Made by a program: the position numbers and the translations under genes. The notes under the pieces were generated by a model. The model was not told the DNA's origin. It saw only the letters and a program-made list of their open reading frames with translations, and did no database searches. A DNA stretch of 64,000 nucleotides from Evansella cellulosilytica DSM 2522. GTDB taxonomy: Bacteria > Bacillota > Bacilli > Bacillales > Salisediminibacteriaceae. The stretch lies in assembly GCF_000177235.2 (NCBI RefSeq), contig NC_014829.1, positions 1,736,001 to 1,800,000 of the forward strand. The letters run 5' to 3'. Position 1 is the stretch's first letter; each line of letters starts with the position of its first letter. Below are positions 25,830 through 35,355 of the stretch, one piece after another.

Positions 25830-26948
25830 ATGAAGGATGTTGGTAAAGACAAGATTATATGTTCCGGCTGTGGGATCTCCATACAAACCGAAGAACCGAA
25901 CAATTTAGGATATGCACCTAAGTCTGCATTAACTAGAGAGGTTATTATATGCCAAAGGTGTTTTAAGTTAAAGCATTATAATGAGGTTCAAGATGTTCCT
26001 TTAACAGATGATGATTTTTTAAAAATATTAAATGAACTAGGTAAAAAAAATGCATTAATTGTAAAAGTAGTAGATATTTTTGATTTTGATGGTAGTTGGC
26101 TTCAAGGGCTTCCACGCTTTGTAGGTAATAATCCTATTTTATTAGTCGGGAATAAAGTCGATTTATTGCCTAAATCTGTGAAGCGGAATAAGTTAGTTAA
26201 TTGGATGAAATGGGCGAGTAAAAATTATGGCTTAAAGCCCGCTGATATACATTTAATGAGTGCAGAAACAGGCGAAGGCGTGATGGAGACAGCTAGCCTT
26301 ATTGATAAATGGAGAGAGGGCCGAGATGTCTACGTTGTAGGAAGTACAAATGTCGGTAAGTCAACTTTTATTAATAGATTACTAAAAGAGTTTGGTGCAG
26401 ATGATGAGTTTTTAATTACGACTTCTAATATCCCTGGTACGACATTAGATATGATTGACATACCGCTTGATGATGGAGCATCATTATTTGATACTCCAGG
26501 TATCATTAACCATCATCAAATGGCTCATAGGTTAAATAAAAATGAGTTGAAGGTGATTTCCCCACGAAAAGAAGTAAAGCCGACGGTGTTTCAGCTAAAT
26601 GATCAACAAACTTTGTTTTTCGGTGGTTTAGCAAGGCTTGATTTTTTACAAGGGGAAGGTAGATCCTTTGTATGCTACTTTTCGAATGAATTGAATATAC
26701 ATAGGACAAAGCTTGAAAAAGCAGATCAACTTTTTGAAAACCATCTTGGGGAGTTACTCACACCACCATTTAAAGAAAATGTAGACAGTTTTCCTGAACT
26801 AGTAAAAAAAGAATGGAAACTTACTGAGGAAAAGCAAGATATCGTGATCTCAGGACTAGGCTGGGTAACAGTACATGGAAAAGGTGCACAAATACGTACG
26901 TTTGCACCAAAGGGAGTACATGTAAGTATAAGACCATCTATTTTTTAA
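25830..26948 (+). CDS. yqeH: ribosome biogenesis GTPase YqeH
   Basis: Needed for assembly of the 30S subunit. The 372-residue protein has an N-terminal zinc finger (CSGCG and CQRC), then a circularly permuted GTPase: G4 NKVD near 111, G5 SAETGEG, followed by G1 GSTNVGKST near 170, G2/G3 with TTLD and DTPG. The C-terminal RNA-binding domain ends in KGVHVSIRPS. ATG 25830 is chosen because AGAGGAAGG precedes it and it matches the family start. First gene of the yqeH-aroE-yhbY-nadD-yqeK-rsfS-yqeM run. Confidence 0.95.
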   Translation: MKDVGKDKIICSGCGISIQTEEPNNLGYAPKSALTREVIICQRCFKLKHYNEVQDVPLTDDDFLKILNELGKKNALIVKVVDIFDFDGSWLQGLPRFVGNNPILLVGNKVDLLPKSVKRNKLVNWMKWASKNYGLKPADIHLMSAETGEGVMETASLIDKWREGRDVYVVGSTNVGKSTFINRLLKEFGADDEFLITTSNIPGTTLDMIDIPLDDGASLFDTPGIINHHQMAHRLNKNELKVISPRKEVKPTVFQLNDQQTLFFGGLARLDFLQGEGRSFVCYFSNELNIHRTKLEKADQLFENHLGELLTPPFKENVDSFPELVKKEWKLTEEKQDIVISGLGWVTVHGKGAQIRTFAPKGVHVSIRPSIF

Positions 26949-26969
26949 AAAAGCTATGTAAAAAGCTGC

Positions 26970-26990
26970 ATCCGTCGAGACTTCTCGGAG
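26970..26990. repeat. short CCGTCGAGA-type repeat fragment between yqeH and aroE
   Basis: ATCCGTCGAGACTTCTCGGA here resembles the perfect 22-base inverted repeat arms at 8870-8891 and 9189-9210, sharing ATCCGTCGAGAC and CTCG. Forms an imperfect hairpin. Confidence 0.45.
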
Positions 26991-27046
26991 TATAGCCTTT
27001 TAAAAGATGGCTTTCATTCCATGTTTCTATGAAAGGAGAGGGGATT

Positions 27047-27892
27047 ATGAAGCAAATTATTGGTGTAATTGGTGATCCTATCGGTCATTCTTTATCTCCA
27101 CATATGCACAATGCAGCATATCGTGAATTAGGGATAAATATGGAGTATCATGCATTTCACGTTAAGCGAGAACAACTAGAAAATGCTTTAAAAGGTGTTC
27201 GAGGACTCGGGATTAAAGGACTAAATGTCACTATTCCACATAAAGTAAACGTTCTTCCTTATTTGGATGAAGTAGATGAATTAGCTAGACATTTAGGTGC
27301 TGTAAATACAATAGTCAATGAAGATGGAAAGCTTATTGGGTTTAATACAGATGGTGAAGGCTATTTACAATCATTGTACGAGTTTATACAAGGTGACCTA
27401 CAAACGAAACGAGTGTTAATGATTGGTGCTGGTGGAGCTTCCAGAGCAGTTACACTAACGATTGCTAATAGCGGAGTAAAGGAAATAATCGTTACTAATC
27501 GAACTGCTGAAAAAGGGGAAGAATTAGTAAAAGATTGTAAGAAGTTTTGTCCTTCGTCATTTATGTCATTAGAAGAAGTGGAGAAAAATCTTGAGCGCTT
27601 TGATGTCGTTATTAATACTACTTCTATAGGAATGGCTCCACATTTAAATAAACTACCTATTTCTTTAGATAAAGTAAAAAGTGATACGATTGTAAGTGAC
27701 TTAATTTATACACCGTTTAAAACAAAGTTTTTAATAGAAGCGGAGAAAAAGGGTTGTCGAGTTTTAAATGGCCTAGACATGTTTGTATATCAAGGTGCCC
27801 TTGCATTTAAACGGTGGACAGGTATTAACGCCCCAACTCAAGTTATGCGAGAGGCTGTTTTACAACAATTAGAAGGAGGAAAAAAATGTTAA
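27047..27892 (+). CDS. aroE: shikimate dehydrogenase
   Basis: NADPH-dependent reduction of 3-dehydroshikimate in aromatic amino acid synthesis. 281 residues; substrate motif GDPIGHSLSPHMHNAAY at the start, catalytic Lys in NVTIPHKVN, Asp in FNTDGEGY, and the NADP-binding GAGGASRAV with NRT. GAAAGGAGAGG lies before ATG 27047. Its stop overlaps yhbY by seven bases. Confidence 0.96.
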   Translation: MKQIIGVIGDPIGHSLSPHMHNAAYRELGINMEYHAFHVKREQLENALKGVRGLGIKGLNVTIPHKVNVLPYLDEVDELARHLGAVNTIVNEDGKLIGFNTDGEGYLQSLYEFIQGDLQTKRVLMIGAGGASRAVTLTIANSGVKEIIVTNRTAEKGEELVKDCKKFCPSSFMSLEEVEKNLERFDVVINTTSIGMAPHLNKLPISLDKVKSDTIVSDLIYTPFKTKFLIEAEKKGCRVLNGLDMFVYQGALAFKRWTGINAPTQVMREAVLQQLEGGKKC

Positions 27893-28179
27893 CCGGAAAG
27901 CAAAAGAGATTTCTAAAAAGTAAAGCGCATCATTTAAAGCCCATTTTTCAAGTTGGAAAAGGTGGGGTAAACGAAAATTTAATTAAACAAGTTAATGATG
28001 CCTTAGAAGCTAGGGAATTAATAAAAGTGAGCGTGCTGCAAAATTGTGATGAGGATCGTGATGAAGTAGCACAAACAATTTCAGAAGGGGCAAGATCAGA
28101 GGTTGTCCAATTAATCGGCAGTACTATTGTTTTATATAAAGAGTCTAAAAATCAGAAAACAATTGAACTTCCATCGTGA
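27886..28179 (+). CDS. yhbY: YhbY-family RNA-binding protein (YqeI)
   Basis: A 97-residue CRS1-YhbY domain protein: LTGKQKRFLKSKAHHLKPIF, then VGKGGVNENLI with the GxxG loop that contacts RNA. Associated with the pre-50S ribosome in other bacteria. Overlaps aroE by seven bases and is ten bases before nadD. Confidence 0.92.
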   Translation: MLTGKQKRFLKSKAHHLKPIFQVGKGGVNENLIKQVNDALEARELIKVSVLQNCDEDRDEVAQTISEGARSEVVQLIGSTIVLYKESKNQKTIELPS

Positions 28180-28189
28180 GGCGAAAAAA

Positions 28190-28756
28190 ATGCGAATTGG
28201 CATACTAGGAGGAACTTTTGATCCACCTCATATCGGTCACCTTTTAATGGCTGAAGAAGCAAGGCTTCAGATGAACTTAGATGAAATTTGGTGGATGCCT
28301 AATAAAATCCCCCCTCATAAAGAGAAGGAAAGCGACACAACAGAACAAGATCGATTAGAAATGGTAAAAGAAATGATATCATTACATAGCCATTTTAAGG
28401 TATGTGATATAGAGCTTCATCGAGAAGGACCTTCTTATACGGTAGATACGTTAAAACTATTAAGAGGCCAACATCCCAATGCTGTATTTTATTTTATCAT
28501 TGGTGAGGATAGTTTAATGAACTTACATAAATGGTATAAGAGTGAAGAAATAAAAAAGCTTGTATCATTTATTGTTATCCGTAGACCGGGTTACGATACT
28601 AATGAGGCAACAGAAGGTATAACATTGCTAGAAGGTCCTACAATAGATGTTTCGTCTACGACAATTAGAGAAACATTGAATACAGGGACGTTTAATCGAT
28701 TTTTGTTGACTAAAGGTGTATTCGACATGATAAAGGAGCGTCACTTATATGAATGA
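28190..28756 (+). CDS. nadD: nicotinate-nucleotide adenylyltransferase
   Basis: Makes deamido-NAD from nicotinate mononucleotide and ATP. 188 residues; the nucleotidyl-transfer motif GGTFDPPHIGHL (HxGH) at the start, WWMPNKIPPHK for substrate, and VSSTTIRE near the end, the IS-x-TxIR motif. ATG 28190 follows GAGGCG. Its end overlaps yqeK by eight bases. Confidence 0.96.
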   Translation: MRIGILGGTFDPPHIGHLLMAEEARLQMNLDEIWWMPNKIPPHKEKESDTTEQDRLEMVKEMISLHSHFKVCDIELHREGPSYTVDTLKLLRGQHPNAVFYFIIGEDSLMNLHKWYKSEEIKKLVSFIVIRRPGYDTNEATEGITLLEGPTIDVSSTTIRETLNTGTFNRFLLTKGVFDMIKERHLYE

Positions 28757-29321
28757 GGAGCAAGCACTTTTAGAAGTGAAAAAGGCTTTAAAGACGCGAC
28801 GGTATGAGCATACAGTTAGGGTGAGGGATGAAGCGCAGAAATTAGCAAATCAATATCATGTAAACATAGAAAAGGCGAGGGTTGCTGCAATTCTTCACGA
28901 TTATGCAAAATACCGCTCAGTTGAAGAAATGAAACAGACGATAAAAGACGAAAAGTTAGATAAGAGATTGCTCTTTTACGGAAACGAAATTCTACATGCA
29001 TTTGTTGGAGCAACATATGTTCAAAAGGAATTAGGTGTAGACGATGAAGAAATAATATCTGCTATCCGATACCATACTACTGGAAGAGCACAGATGACGG
29101 ACATAGAAAAAGTCGTATTTTTAGCGGACTATATTGAACCGGGTAGAACATTCCGAGGTGTGGAAGAAGTACGAGAGAAGGCATATAAAGATTTGGACCA
29201 CGCTTGCTTTCTTGCTCTTAGGAATACGGTTCAATTTCTCGTTGGTGTAGAGAAATCTATTTACCCTGATACATTTGAAGCATATAATGATTTTGCTCAG
29301 AAAATAAAAGGAGGTAAGTGA
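28749..29321 (+). CDS. yqeK: HD-domain hydrolase YqeK (Ap4A hydrolase family)
   Basis: A 190-residue HD protein: HTVRVRDEA, AAILHDYAKY, HAFVGATYV and RYHTTGR give the full set of metal ligands. YqeK proteins hydrolyse diadenosine tetraphosphate symmetrically. Sits between nadD and rsfS, its usual place; overlaps nadD. Confidence 0.92.
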   Translation: MNEEQALLEVKKALKTRRYEHTVRVRDEAQKLANQYHVNIEKARVAAILHDYAKYRSVEEMKQTIKDEKLDKRLLFYGNEILHAFVGATYVQKELGVDDEEIISAIRYHTTGRAQMTDIEKVVFLADYIEPGRTFRGVEEVREKAYKDLDHACFLALRNTVQFLVGVEKSIYPDTFEAYNDFAQKIKGGK

Positions 29322-29328
29322 ATCGTTT

Positions 29329-29685
29329 ATGGATAAAAAAGTGTTGTTAGATTTAGCAGTTAGAGCTGCAGATGACAAAATAGCAGAAGATATTGTTGTA
29401 CTAAATATGGAAGGTGTCTCTCTCATTACAGACTACTTTGTTATTTGCCACGGGAATTCCGAAAAGCAAGTGGAAGCCATTGCGAGGGAAATAAAAGACC
29501 GTGCACAGGAAAAAGGAATAGAACTAAAAAGGTTAGAAGGTCTACAGGAAAGTCGATGGGTACTTATTGATCTTAATGAAGTAATTGTCCACGTTTTTCA
29601 TAAGGATGAGAGACATTATTATAACTTAGAAAAATTATGGGGAGATGCGCCTACCTTAACTGTAGAGCAAGTGTTAAACAGTTAG
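29329..29685 (+). CDS. rsfS: ribosomal silencing factor RsfS
   Basis: Binds L14 on the 50S subunit and blocks subunit joining under starvation. 118 residues with the family patterns TDYFVICHGNSEKQVEAIA, GLQESRWVLIDL and VHVFHKDERHYYNLEKLW. GGAGGTAAG precedes ATG 29329. Confidence 0.95.
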   Translation: MDKKVLLDLAVRAADDKIAEDIVVLNMEGVSLITDYFVICHGNSEKQVEAIAREIKDRAQEKGIELKRLEGLQESRWVLIDLNEVIVHVFHKDERHYYNLEKLWGDAPTLTVEQVLNS

Positions 29686-29705
29686 ATGTAAAGGAGTTAC
29701 AAATG

Positions 29706-30437
29706 ATGAGCGATAGACATTTTGCTGCTATTTATGATGTATTAATGGAAGATGTCCCCTATCATAAGTGGGTAGATTATTGTAAGAAGTACATACCCAA
29801 TAATAGTGAAGTTCTTGATGTAGCTTGTGGTACGGGCACTTTCACAATTTTATTATATAAAGCCGGCTTCACAGTTTCAGGAATTGACATAGCAGAAGAT
29901 ATGCTTACTATAGCAGAGGAGAAAGTAAGAGATAAGCAACTGCCGATTCCTTTATTTCATCAAGATATGCGTTCCCTTTCAGGTTTTTCACAACTTGATG
30001 CTGTGACTTTGTTTTGCGATGGACTAAATTATTTAATGGATGAGACTGATGTTCAAATCACATTTACTAGGATCGCATCTGCCTTAAAGTCAGGAGGTAT
30101 CTTTTTGTTTGACGTACATAGTTTATCTAAAATCAGAAACACCTTCAATGAACAGCTGTTTGGTGAAAATCGGGAGGATATTAGTTACTTATGGTTTTGC
30201 AACCATGGATCGCAAACAGACAGTGTTGATCATTCTTTTACTTTCTTTGTTAAAAATGAAGATGGATCATATGAAAGAACGGATGAAGAGCATAGTCAAC
30301 GAACTTTTCCTATTGAAGAATATGTAAGGTGGCTACAATTTGTGGGATTCCATAATATTGAAGTTTCAAGTAATTTCGGGGAAACTTCCGTAATAGAGGC
30401 TGATGATAGAATTTTTTTTAAAGCAGAAAAAAAATAG
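29706..30437 (+). CDS. yqeM: SAM-dependent methyltransferase YqeM
   Basis: A 243-residue class I methyltransferase with motif I DVACGTGTFT, the acidic GIDIAEDML and FDVHSLSKI. Homologous along its length to B. subtilis YqeM (RTFPIEEY near 210). The substrate is unknown. AAGGAG lies nine bases before ATG 29706; an adjacent ATG at 29703 is an equal alternative. Last gene of the yqeH run. Confidence 0.88.
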   Translation: MSDRHFAAIYDVLMEDVPYHKWVDYCKKYIPNNSEVLDVACGTGTFTILLYKAGFTVSGIDIAEDMLTIAEEKVRDKQLPIPLFHQDMRSLSGFSQLDAVTLFCDGLNYLMDETDVQITFTRIASALKSGGIFLFDVHSLSKIRNTFNEQLFGENREDISYLWFCNHGSQTDSVDHSFTFFVKNEDGSYERTDEEHSQRTFPIEEYVRWLQFVGFHNIEVSSNFGETSVIEADDRIFFKAEKK

Positions 30438-30465
30438 AAGGATTTCTATAATTAGTTGTCGAAAT

Positions 30466-30510
30466 AAAAAGGTGCCCTATAAAAAAGAGTTAATAGGACA
30501 CCTTTTTGCG
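30466..30510. terminator. bidirectional terminator between yqeM and comER
   Basis: Stem AAAAAGGTGCCCTAT/ATAGGACACCTTTTT (30466-30480, 30493-30507) with one mismatch, between convergent genes. Confidence 0.85.
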
Positions 30511-31362
30511 TTATTTTCCAGTCTCAGCACGCGTGTTATTTTCGGTTAATTGTTTTTGAATTAAATGACGATCCTCAGCGTACTTTTCATGAGTACTTTT
30601 GAATAAATGGTTAAATTGTTGGCCAATTTCAGAGCGTAGAACATTTAAGCCTACCCCTGTCACCCCACCAGGTACAGTTACTCTTTCTTGCAAAGTCTGT
30701 AAGGTGAAATACTTCTTTCTTAATAGCTCTCCGTAACCAATAAGCATCGATTCCATAATATTTGTTGCTTCATCTTCCTTAATATTCGTTTCTTGAACAG
30801 CTGCCTTAATCATTTCCTCGACTAAAAAACTAATGAATGCTGGGCCGCAGCAGCCTATATCAGACGCTACCCTTGTGACGTCATCCGATATTAACTCAGG
30901 TGTCGAAATCGTTTTAAAGAATCTCATCAATTCTTCTTTATCTTCATTCGCTACATTTTGACCGAACGTAACTAGGGAAGGCCCTTCTTGAGCTCGGTTA
31001 ACAATACTTGGTATAAATCGAACAACCTTTGCCTCTGTTATTTTTTCCAACTCTTCAACTAAAAGTGGGCTAGTAATAGAAATGAGTACATGGCGTTCCG
31101 TAAGTATATCTTTCACTTCTTCTAAGAGCGGAATCATTTGTAAAGGTTTTGTACATAAAAATACCCAATCACATTCTTTTATGAGACTTCGGGCATCTCC
31201 GGCAACGTTTACTCCTTCATATGAATCCGCAATTTGTTTTGCTTTGTCAATTGTACGATTTGTAATTGTCACATTGTTTGGGGTGATTGCATGAGCATCA
31301 AGGAATGATTCAATTAATATTTTCCCCATGCTTCCTGTCCCGATGAAGCCAATTCTCTTCAA
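30511..31362 (-). CDS. comER: ComER, pyrroline-5-carboxylate reductase-like protein
   Basis: A 283-residue ProC-family protein on the strand opposite comEA, exactly as in B. subtilis. NAD(P)-binding GFIGTGSMG opens the sequence; VPGGVTGVGLNVL near 235 corresponds to the proline-binding end. ComER is not needed for DNA uptake and has been linked to sporulation entry and biofilm in some bacilli. TTG 31362 has GGAGGGGG eight bases upstream. Confidence 0.9.
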   Translation of the reverse strand: MKRIGFIGTGSMGKILIESFLDAHAITPNNVTITNRTIDKAKQIADSYEGVNVAGDARSLIKECDWVFLCTKPLQMIPLLEEVKDILTERHVLISITSPLLVEELEKITEAKVVRFIPSIVNRAQEGPSLVTFGQNVANEDKEELMRFFKTISTPELISDDVTRVASDIGCCGPAFISFLVEEMIKAAVQETNIKEDEATNIMESMLIGYGELLRKKYFTLQTLQERVTVPGGVTGVGLNVLRSEIGQQFNHLFKSTHEKYAEDRHLIQKQLTENNTRAETGK

Positions 31363-31442
31363 TCGTTCCCCCTCCTTTTTATAGCGTTCTTCCATCATTG
31401 TATGAATGAAAATGAAATATATGAGTGAAGGGTGGTAAATTC

Positions 31443-32048
31443 ATGTTTATTTTAAGGTTTCAACAAAAATGGCCAATGGTAGCTGCTTTTTTACTATGTT
31501 TTTTACTTGGAGTACTTTCATTATTTATTTTCCAGCAAGTAACTCAAGAAAGAGAGGGGGAGGAGGATTGGAATTTAATATTTGAAGATAGTGAATCGCA
31601 CATAGTGATGGAAGAAATCGATGATATTATTATTGTTGATATAAAAGGAGAGGTGAATAGACCTGGAATTTATGAAATGAGTTTTGGAGAACGTGTCCAT
31701 GACGCTATTGCACAAGCCGGAGGATTTACAGAAAATGCTGAGAAAAATGCGTTGAATTTAGCAGAAAAATGCTTTGATGAGATGGTAATTTATGTACCCT
31801 CACAGTTTGAAGGAGAGGATATAGGAGTTGTTCTTCAATCAGAAAATACAGATGGAAAAGTACGAATAAATATTGCTTCTGAAGGGGAACTTACTGAACT
31901 TCCCGGCATTGGACCTGCTAAAGCGAAAGCAATCATTCATTTTAGAGAAGAAAATGGCCATTTTCAAAAAATAGAAGATGTAGTTAATGTACCAGGAATA
32001 GGGGAAAAGACACTAGAAAATATTCGTGAATACATAAGGGTTCCTTAA
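31443..32048 (+). CDS. comEA: competence DNA receptor ComEA
   Basis: Membrane-anchored receptor that binds double-stranded DNA during transformation. 201 residues: an N-terminal membrane helix (about 10-30), an SLBB-like domain with VDIKGEVNRPGIYEM and DAIAQAGGF, and a C-terminal double helix-hairpin-helix, INIASEGELTELPGIGPAKA and VNVPGIGEKTLENI. GAAGGGTGG precedes ATG 31443. Confidence 0.95.
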   Translation: MFILRFQQKWPMVAAFLLCFLLGVLSLFIFQQVTQEREGEEDWNLIFEDSESHIVMEEIDDIIIVDIKGEVNRPGIYEMSFGERVHDAIAQAGGFTENAEKNALNLAEKCFDEMVIYVPSQFEGEDIGVVLQSENTDGKVRINIASEGELTELPGIGPAKAKAIIHFREENGHFQKIEDVVNVPGIGEKTLENIREYIRVP

Positions 32049-32161
32049 ATTATTCATTATTGATGTTATAAAGTAAAATTTTATTTGACGCATATGTGGA
32101 TGCTTGTCTAAACTTATAATATATTTGACGAATAATGGAGTTTGTTGGAGGAGGGATTCAA

Positions 32162-32728
32162 TTGGATAGAATATCATGGCATCAATATTTTATGGCGCAA
32201 AGTCATTTACTTGCATTAAGAAGCACGTGTTCCCGTTTAATGGTCGGGGCAACAATAGTACGAGATAAACGTATCATTGCTGGGGGGTATAATGGGGCCA
32301 TATCTGGTGGTGTCCATTGTATAGATGAAGGATGTTATGTGATAGATGACCATTGTGTTCGGACGATTCACGCAGAAGTTAATGCACTGTTACAATGTGC
32401 TAAGTTTGGTGTTGCTACAGAAGGATCCGAAATATACGTCACGCATTTCCCATGCTTAAATTGCTGCAAAGCTTTAATACAAGCTGGCATTAAAAAAGTA
32501 TACTATGCCAACGATTATAAAAATCACCCATACGCTTTAGAGCTTTTTGAGCAAGCAGACGTCATTGTCGAACAAGTAGAGCTTGAGGAAATGATTCTAG
32601 ATAGAAATAATGAAGAGAAGCTCATGTTCACTGCAGATTTATTGGCGAGGCTTAAAAAATTAGGTATAGAAGGTAAAGAGTTGAATGAGTTAAAAGAAAA
32701 AGCAAATCGTTTATATACTTCGACTTAA
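32162..32728 (+). CDS. comEB: ComEB, dCMP deaminase family protein
   Basis: A 188-residue zinc deaminase. Zinc and proton-shuttle motifs are HAEVNALLQC and PCLNCCKAL. It is close along its length to B. subtilis ComEB, starting near DRISWHQYFMAQSHLLALRS. TTG 32162 is preferred to ATG 32135 because GGAGGAGG lies seven bases before it. ComEB is reported to help place ComGA at the pole and is not needed for uptake itself. Confidence 0.93.
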   Translation: MDRISWHQYFMAQSHLLALRSTCSRLMVGATIVRDKRIIAGGYNGAISGGVHCIDEGCYVIDDHCVRTIHAEVNALLQCAKFGVATEGSEIYVTHFPCLNCCKALIQAGIKKVYYANDYKNHPYALELFEQADVIVEQVELEEMILDRNNEEKLMFTADLLARLKKLGIEGKELNELKEKANRLYTST

Positions 32729-32843
32729 AGAATGTCGTTTTCGTTATCCACTAAAGGATAGGGGGTTTAATAGTTTGCTTAATAACTGTTAAGGCCCTCA
32801 TCCTCCCCAAATACTAACATAAAATTGGAATAGAGGTGATAAG

Positions 32844-35153
32844 TTGTTTAGAAGAATGTATTCATATACTCTAGTGTCCATTGCTGGTTTAATATTATCT
32901 CTGACAAGCAATTGGGTTATTCCCCTTTTTCTTCTTATAGTAGCTGTTTTACCCCTCATTTTTAATCACCATGAGAAAAACAAATCCATGACATTACTAC
33001 TTTTAATTTTTACTTCAATTTGTTTTTATTTTTATGGACTTTGGACGATAGATAAGAGTGAATCAACACTGACAGGCGAGGAGACATCTATTGTAGGCAA
33101 AGTAGTTACACAACCGACATTGACACAATCTTTGCGCTGGTCATTCGAAGTAAAACTTCAAGACGGAGAACGAATACAAGCATTCTCAACTGTAGAAAAT
33201 GAGCCCTTCTACAACGAAGTGTGTCAATTTAGCGGAAGTATTTCACCCCCTCACTCAAATACAAACCCTTATACTTTTAACTATGAACAATATTTACAAG
33301 AAAAAGGTGTCCATTGGGTACTATCTGTTGAGGAAATAAAAGGGGGTTGTATAAATCAAAAGGTAACTATGAAGGGAAAGGTTGAGTTATTACGGAAAAA
33401 GGGAATTGAAAGGCTAATAAACATAGAGGAAGGTGATACTTCTGCCCTAATGGTAGCATTAGTTTATGGAGACAGATCTTATCTTACTGAAGAGAGAGTC
33501 AAAACGTATCGTCAACTTGGAATTATTCACTTATTAGCTGTCTCAGGACTACATATTGGTTTAATTACTTTATCACTATTTTACTTTTTTTGTAGGATAG
33601 GATTGACGAAAGAAAAAACTAGTCTCATTTTAATATTAATACTGCCTGTATATATTGTGATTGCTGGTGGAGCGCCTTCTGTCATACGTGCCTCAATTAT
33701 GTGCATGTTAGTGCTATTGGCTACAGTAGTTAATCAGAAAATGAAAGTCATCGATTTATTATCAATACTATGCATCGTACTACTTATCATTAATCCATTC
33801 TATATTTTCCACTTAGGCTTTCAGCTTTCTTTTCTCACGAGCTTTTCACTCATTTTGTCCCAATCATTATTGAATGATACAAATAAAATATTCACTTTAT
33901 TTAAGGTAACCTTTATAGCACAGCTAGTTTCAATGCCTCTTATACTATATCACTTTTATGAAATCTCCCTATTATCAGTAGTTATTAATTTAATTTTTAT
34001 ACCATTTATTTCAATGTGGATTCTTCCACTGTCTTTTCTAACGGTTATATTTCAATTGTTGTTTCCACCACTTTCACATGTGACATTTTATATCGCTTCA
34101 ACAAGTTTATCATTTTCACATAAGGTGTTAGATGTCGCTTCAAAGTGGAAGTGGGATATGCTAGTTTTTGGACAACCATCCATCTATATTTTAGTATTAC
34201 TGTACGCTTTTATCATCTTATGTTTAGTTTCATTTGAGAAAAAAATAGTGATTTTAAAGTGGATATCATCCTCTCTTCTTATAGGTGTATTAAGCTTTCA
34301 ATATTTCCAACCATATTTTTATGCCTTTGCTGAACTTACGATATTAGATGTAGGACAAGGAGATGCAATTGTTATTACACTTCCAAGAAGCAAAATAACT
34401 TATTTGGTGGATACTGGCGGCTATGTATCATGGGGAGAGGAAAGGTCGAATACCGTTTATGGCCCCGGTAAATATGTCATTGAACCGTATTTAAAAGGTA
34501 AAGGAATTAAAAAAATAGATAAATTAATTTTAACCCACGGTCACTATGACCACATAGGAGAAGCTTGCTATTTGTTAGAAGAAATGGATGTTAAAAGTAT
34601 AATGTACCCAAAAACAGAAAATATTGCTGTTGAAGCTCATGATACTTTTGGATGTGCACAAAACAAGAAAGTACCAGTACAGTTTGTAAATGAGGGAGAA
34701 TGGTGGAATGAAAAAGGTCAATACTTTGCAGTTCTTAATCCATATGGCAATGAAGCAAAAGAAAATGATAAATCAATTGTATTGTTTGTTAACCTAGAAG
34801 GGAAACAAGTGCTATTAACTGGAGACATAGAGGGGGATGCTGAGACGAGGTTAATAAATTCGTATTCTGCAGATCTTCACATAGACATTTTAAAAGTTGC
34901 ACATCATGGTAGTAAATCATCGACAAGCGAAGGTTTTATAGAGCATTTTCAACCTGATATTGCTGTAATTTCTGCTGGGAGAAATAATAGGTTTGGTCAT
35001 CCTCATGAAGAAGTAATGTCAAGGTTAGATCAATATAATGTAAAAGCATTTCGCACAGACTTAGATGGTGCGGTTATGATAAAAATTAGGAGTAACAAAA
35101 TAAAAATTGAAACAACGGTGAAAAGAGAACAAGAAACACTTGACTATAGGTAA
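32844..35153 (+). CDS. comEC: DNA uptake channel ComEC
   Basis: Forms the inner-membrane channel through which single-stranded DNA enters during transformation. 769 residues: an N-terminal helical pair and OB-like soluble domain (to about 200), the competence domain with many helices (LLAVSGLHIGLI near 230, APSVIRASIMC), and a C-terminal metallo-beta-lactamase domain from about 490 with ILDVGQGDA, LTHGHYDHIG and VAHHGSKSS. The gene is intact. TTG 32844 follows AGAGGTG; ATG 32856 is an alternative. Confidence 0.95.
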   Translation: MFRRMYSYTLVSIAGLILSLTSNWVIPLFLLIVAVLPLIFNHHEKNKSMTLLLLIFTSICFYFYGLWTIDKSESTLTGEETSIVGKVVTQPTLTQSLRWSFEVKLQDGERIQAFSTVENEPFYNEVCQFSGSISPPHSNTNPYTFNYEQYLQEKGVHWVLSVEEIKGGCINQKVTMKGKVELLRKKGIERLINIEEGDTSALMVALVYGDRSYLTEERVKTYRQLGIIHLLAVSGLHIGLITLSLFYFFCRIGLTKEKTSLILILILPVYIVIAGGAPSVIRASIMCMLVLLATVVNQKMKVIDLLSILCIVLLIINPFYIFHLGFQLSFLTSFSLILSQSLLNDTNKIFTLFKVTFIAQLVSMPLILYHFYEISLLSVVINLIFIPFISMWILPLSFLTVIFQLLFPPLSHVTFYIASTSLSFSHKVLDVASKWKWDMLVFGQPSIYILVLLYAFIILCLVSFEKKIVILKWISSSLLIGVLSFQYFQPYFYAFAELTILDVGQGDAIVITLPRSKITYLVDTGGYVSWGEERSNTVYGPGKYVIEPYLKGKGIKKIDKLILTHGHYDHIGEACYLLEEMDVKSIMYPKTENIAVEAHDTFGCAQNKKVPVQFVNEGEWWNEKGQYFAVLNPYGNEAKENDKSIVLFVNLEGKQVLLTGDIEGDAETRLINSYSADLHIDILKVAHHGSKSSTSEGFIEHFQPDIAVISAGRNNRFGHPHEEVMSRLDQYNVKAFRTDLDGAVMIKIRSNKIKIETTVKREQETLDYR

Positions 35154-35156
35154 GAA

Positions 35157-35206
35157 AGAGGTTGACTCAAAAGCTCGATTTTTTTTACCTTTTGAGTCAA
35201 CCTCTT
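35157..35206. terminator. bidirectional terminator between comEC and yqzM
   Basis: Perfect 17-base stem AGAGGTTGACTCAAAAG/CTTTTGAGTCAACCTCT (35157-35173, 35189-35205). Confidence 0.9.
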
Positions 35207-35214
35207 ATATGTAC

Positions 35215-35355
35215 TTATCTTGTACCGAAAAATTCAATTACTTGAGCAATAATAAAGATTGTCATGAAGAAACCAAATGTAACAACAAACCCAACCCCAC
35301 TATCAATTAAATCGTTTCGTTTTGATTGAACGTCTTTTTCAAATTCGTTTGCCAT
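35215..35355 (-). CDS. yqzM: YqzM-family small membrane protein
   Basis: A 46-residue protein: MANEFEKDVQSKRNDLIDSG, a hydrophobic helix VGFVVTFGFFMTIFIIAQVI and the end EFFGTR. This matches B. subtilis YqzM in length, sequence pattern and place (between comEC and holA, opposite strand). One membrane helix. Function unknown. Confidence 0.88.
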   Translation of the reverse strand: MANEFEKDVQSKRNDLIDSGVGFVVTFGFFMTIFIIAQVIEFFGTR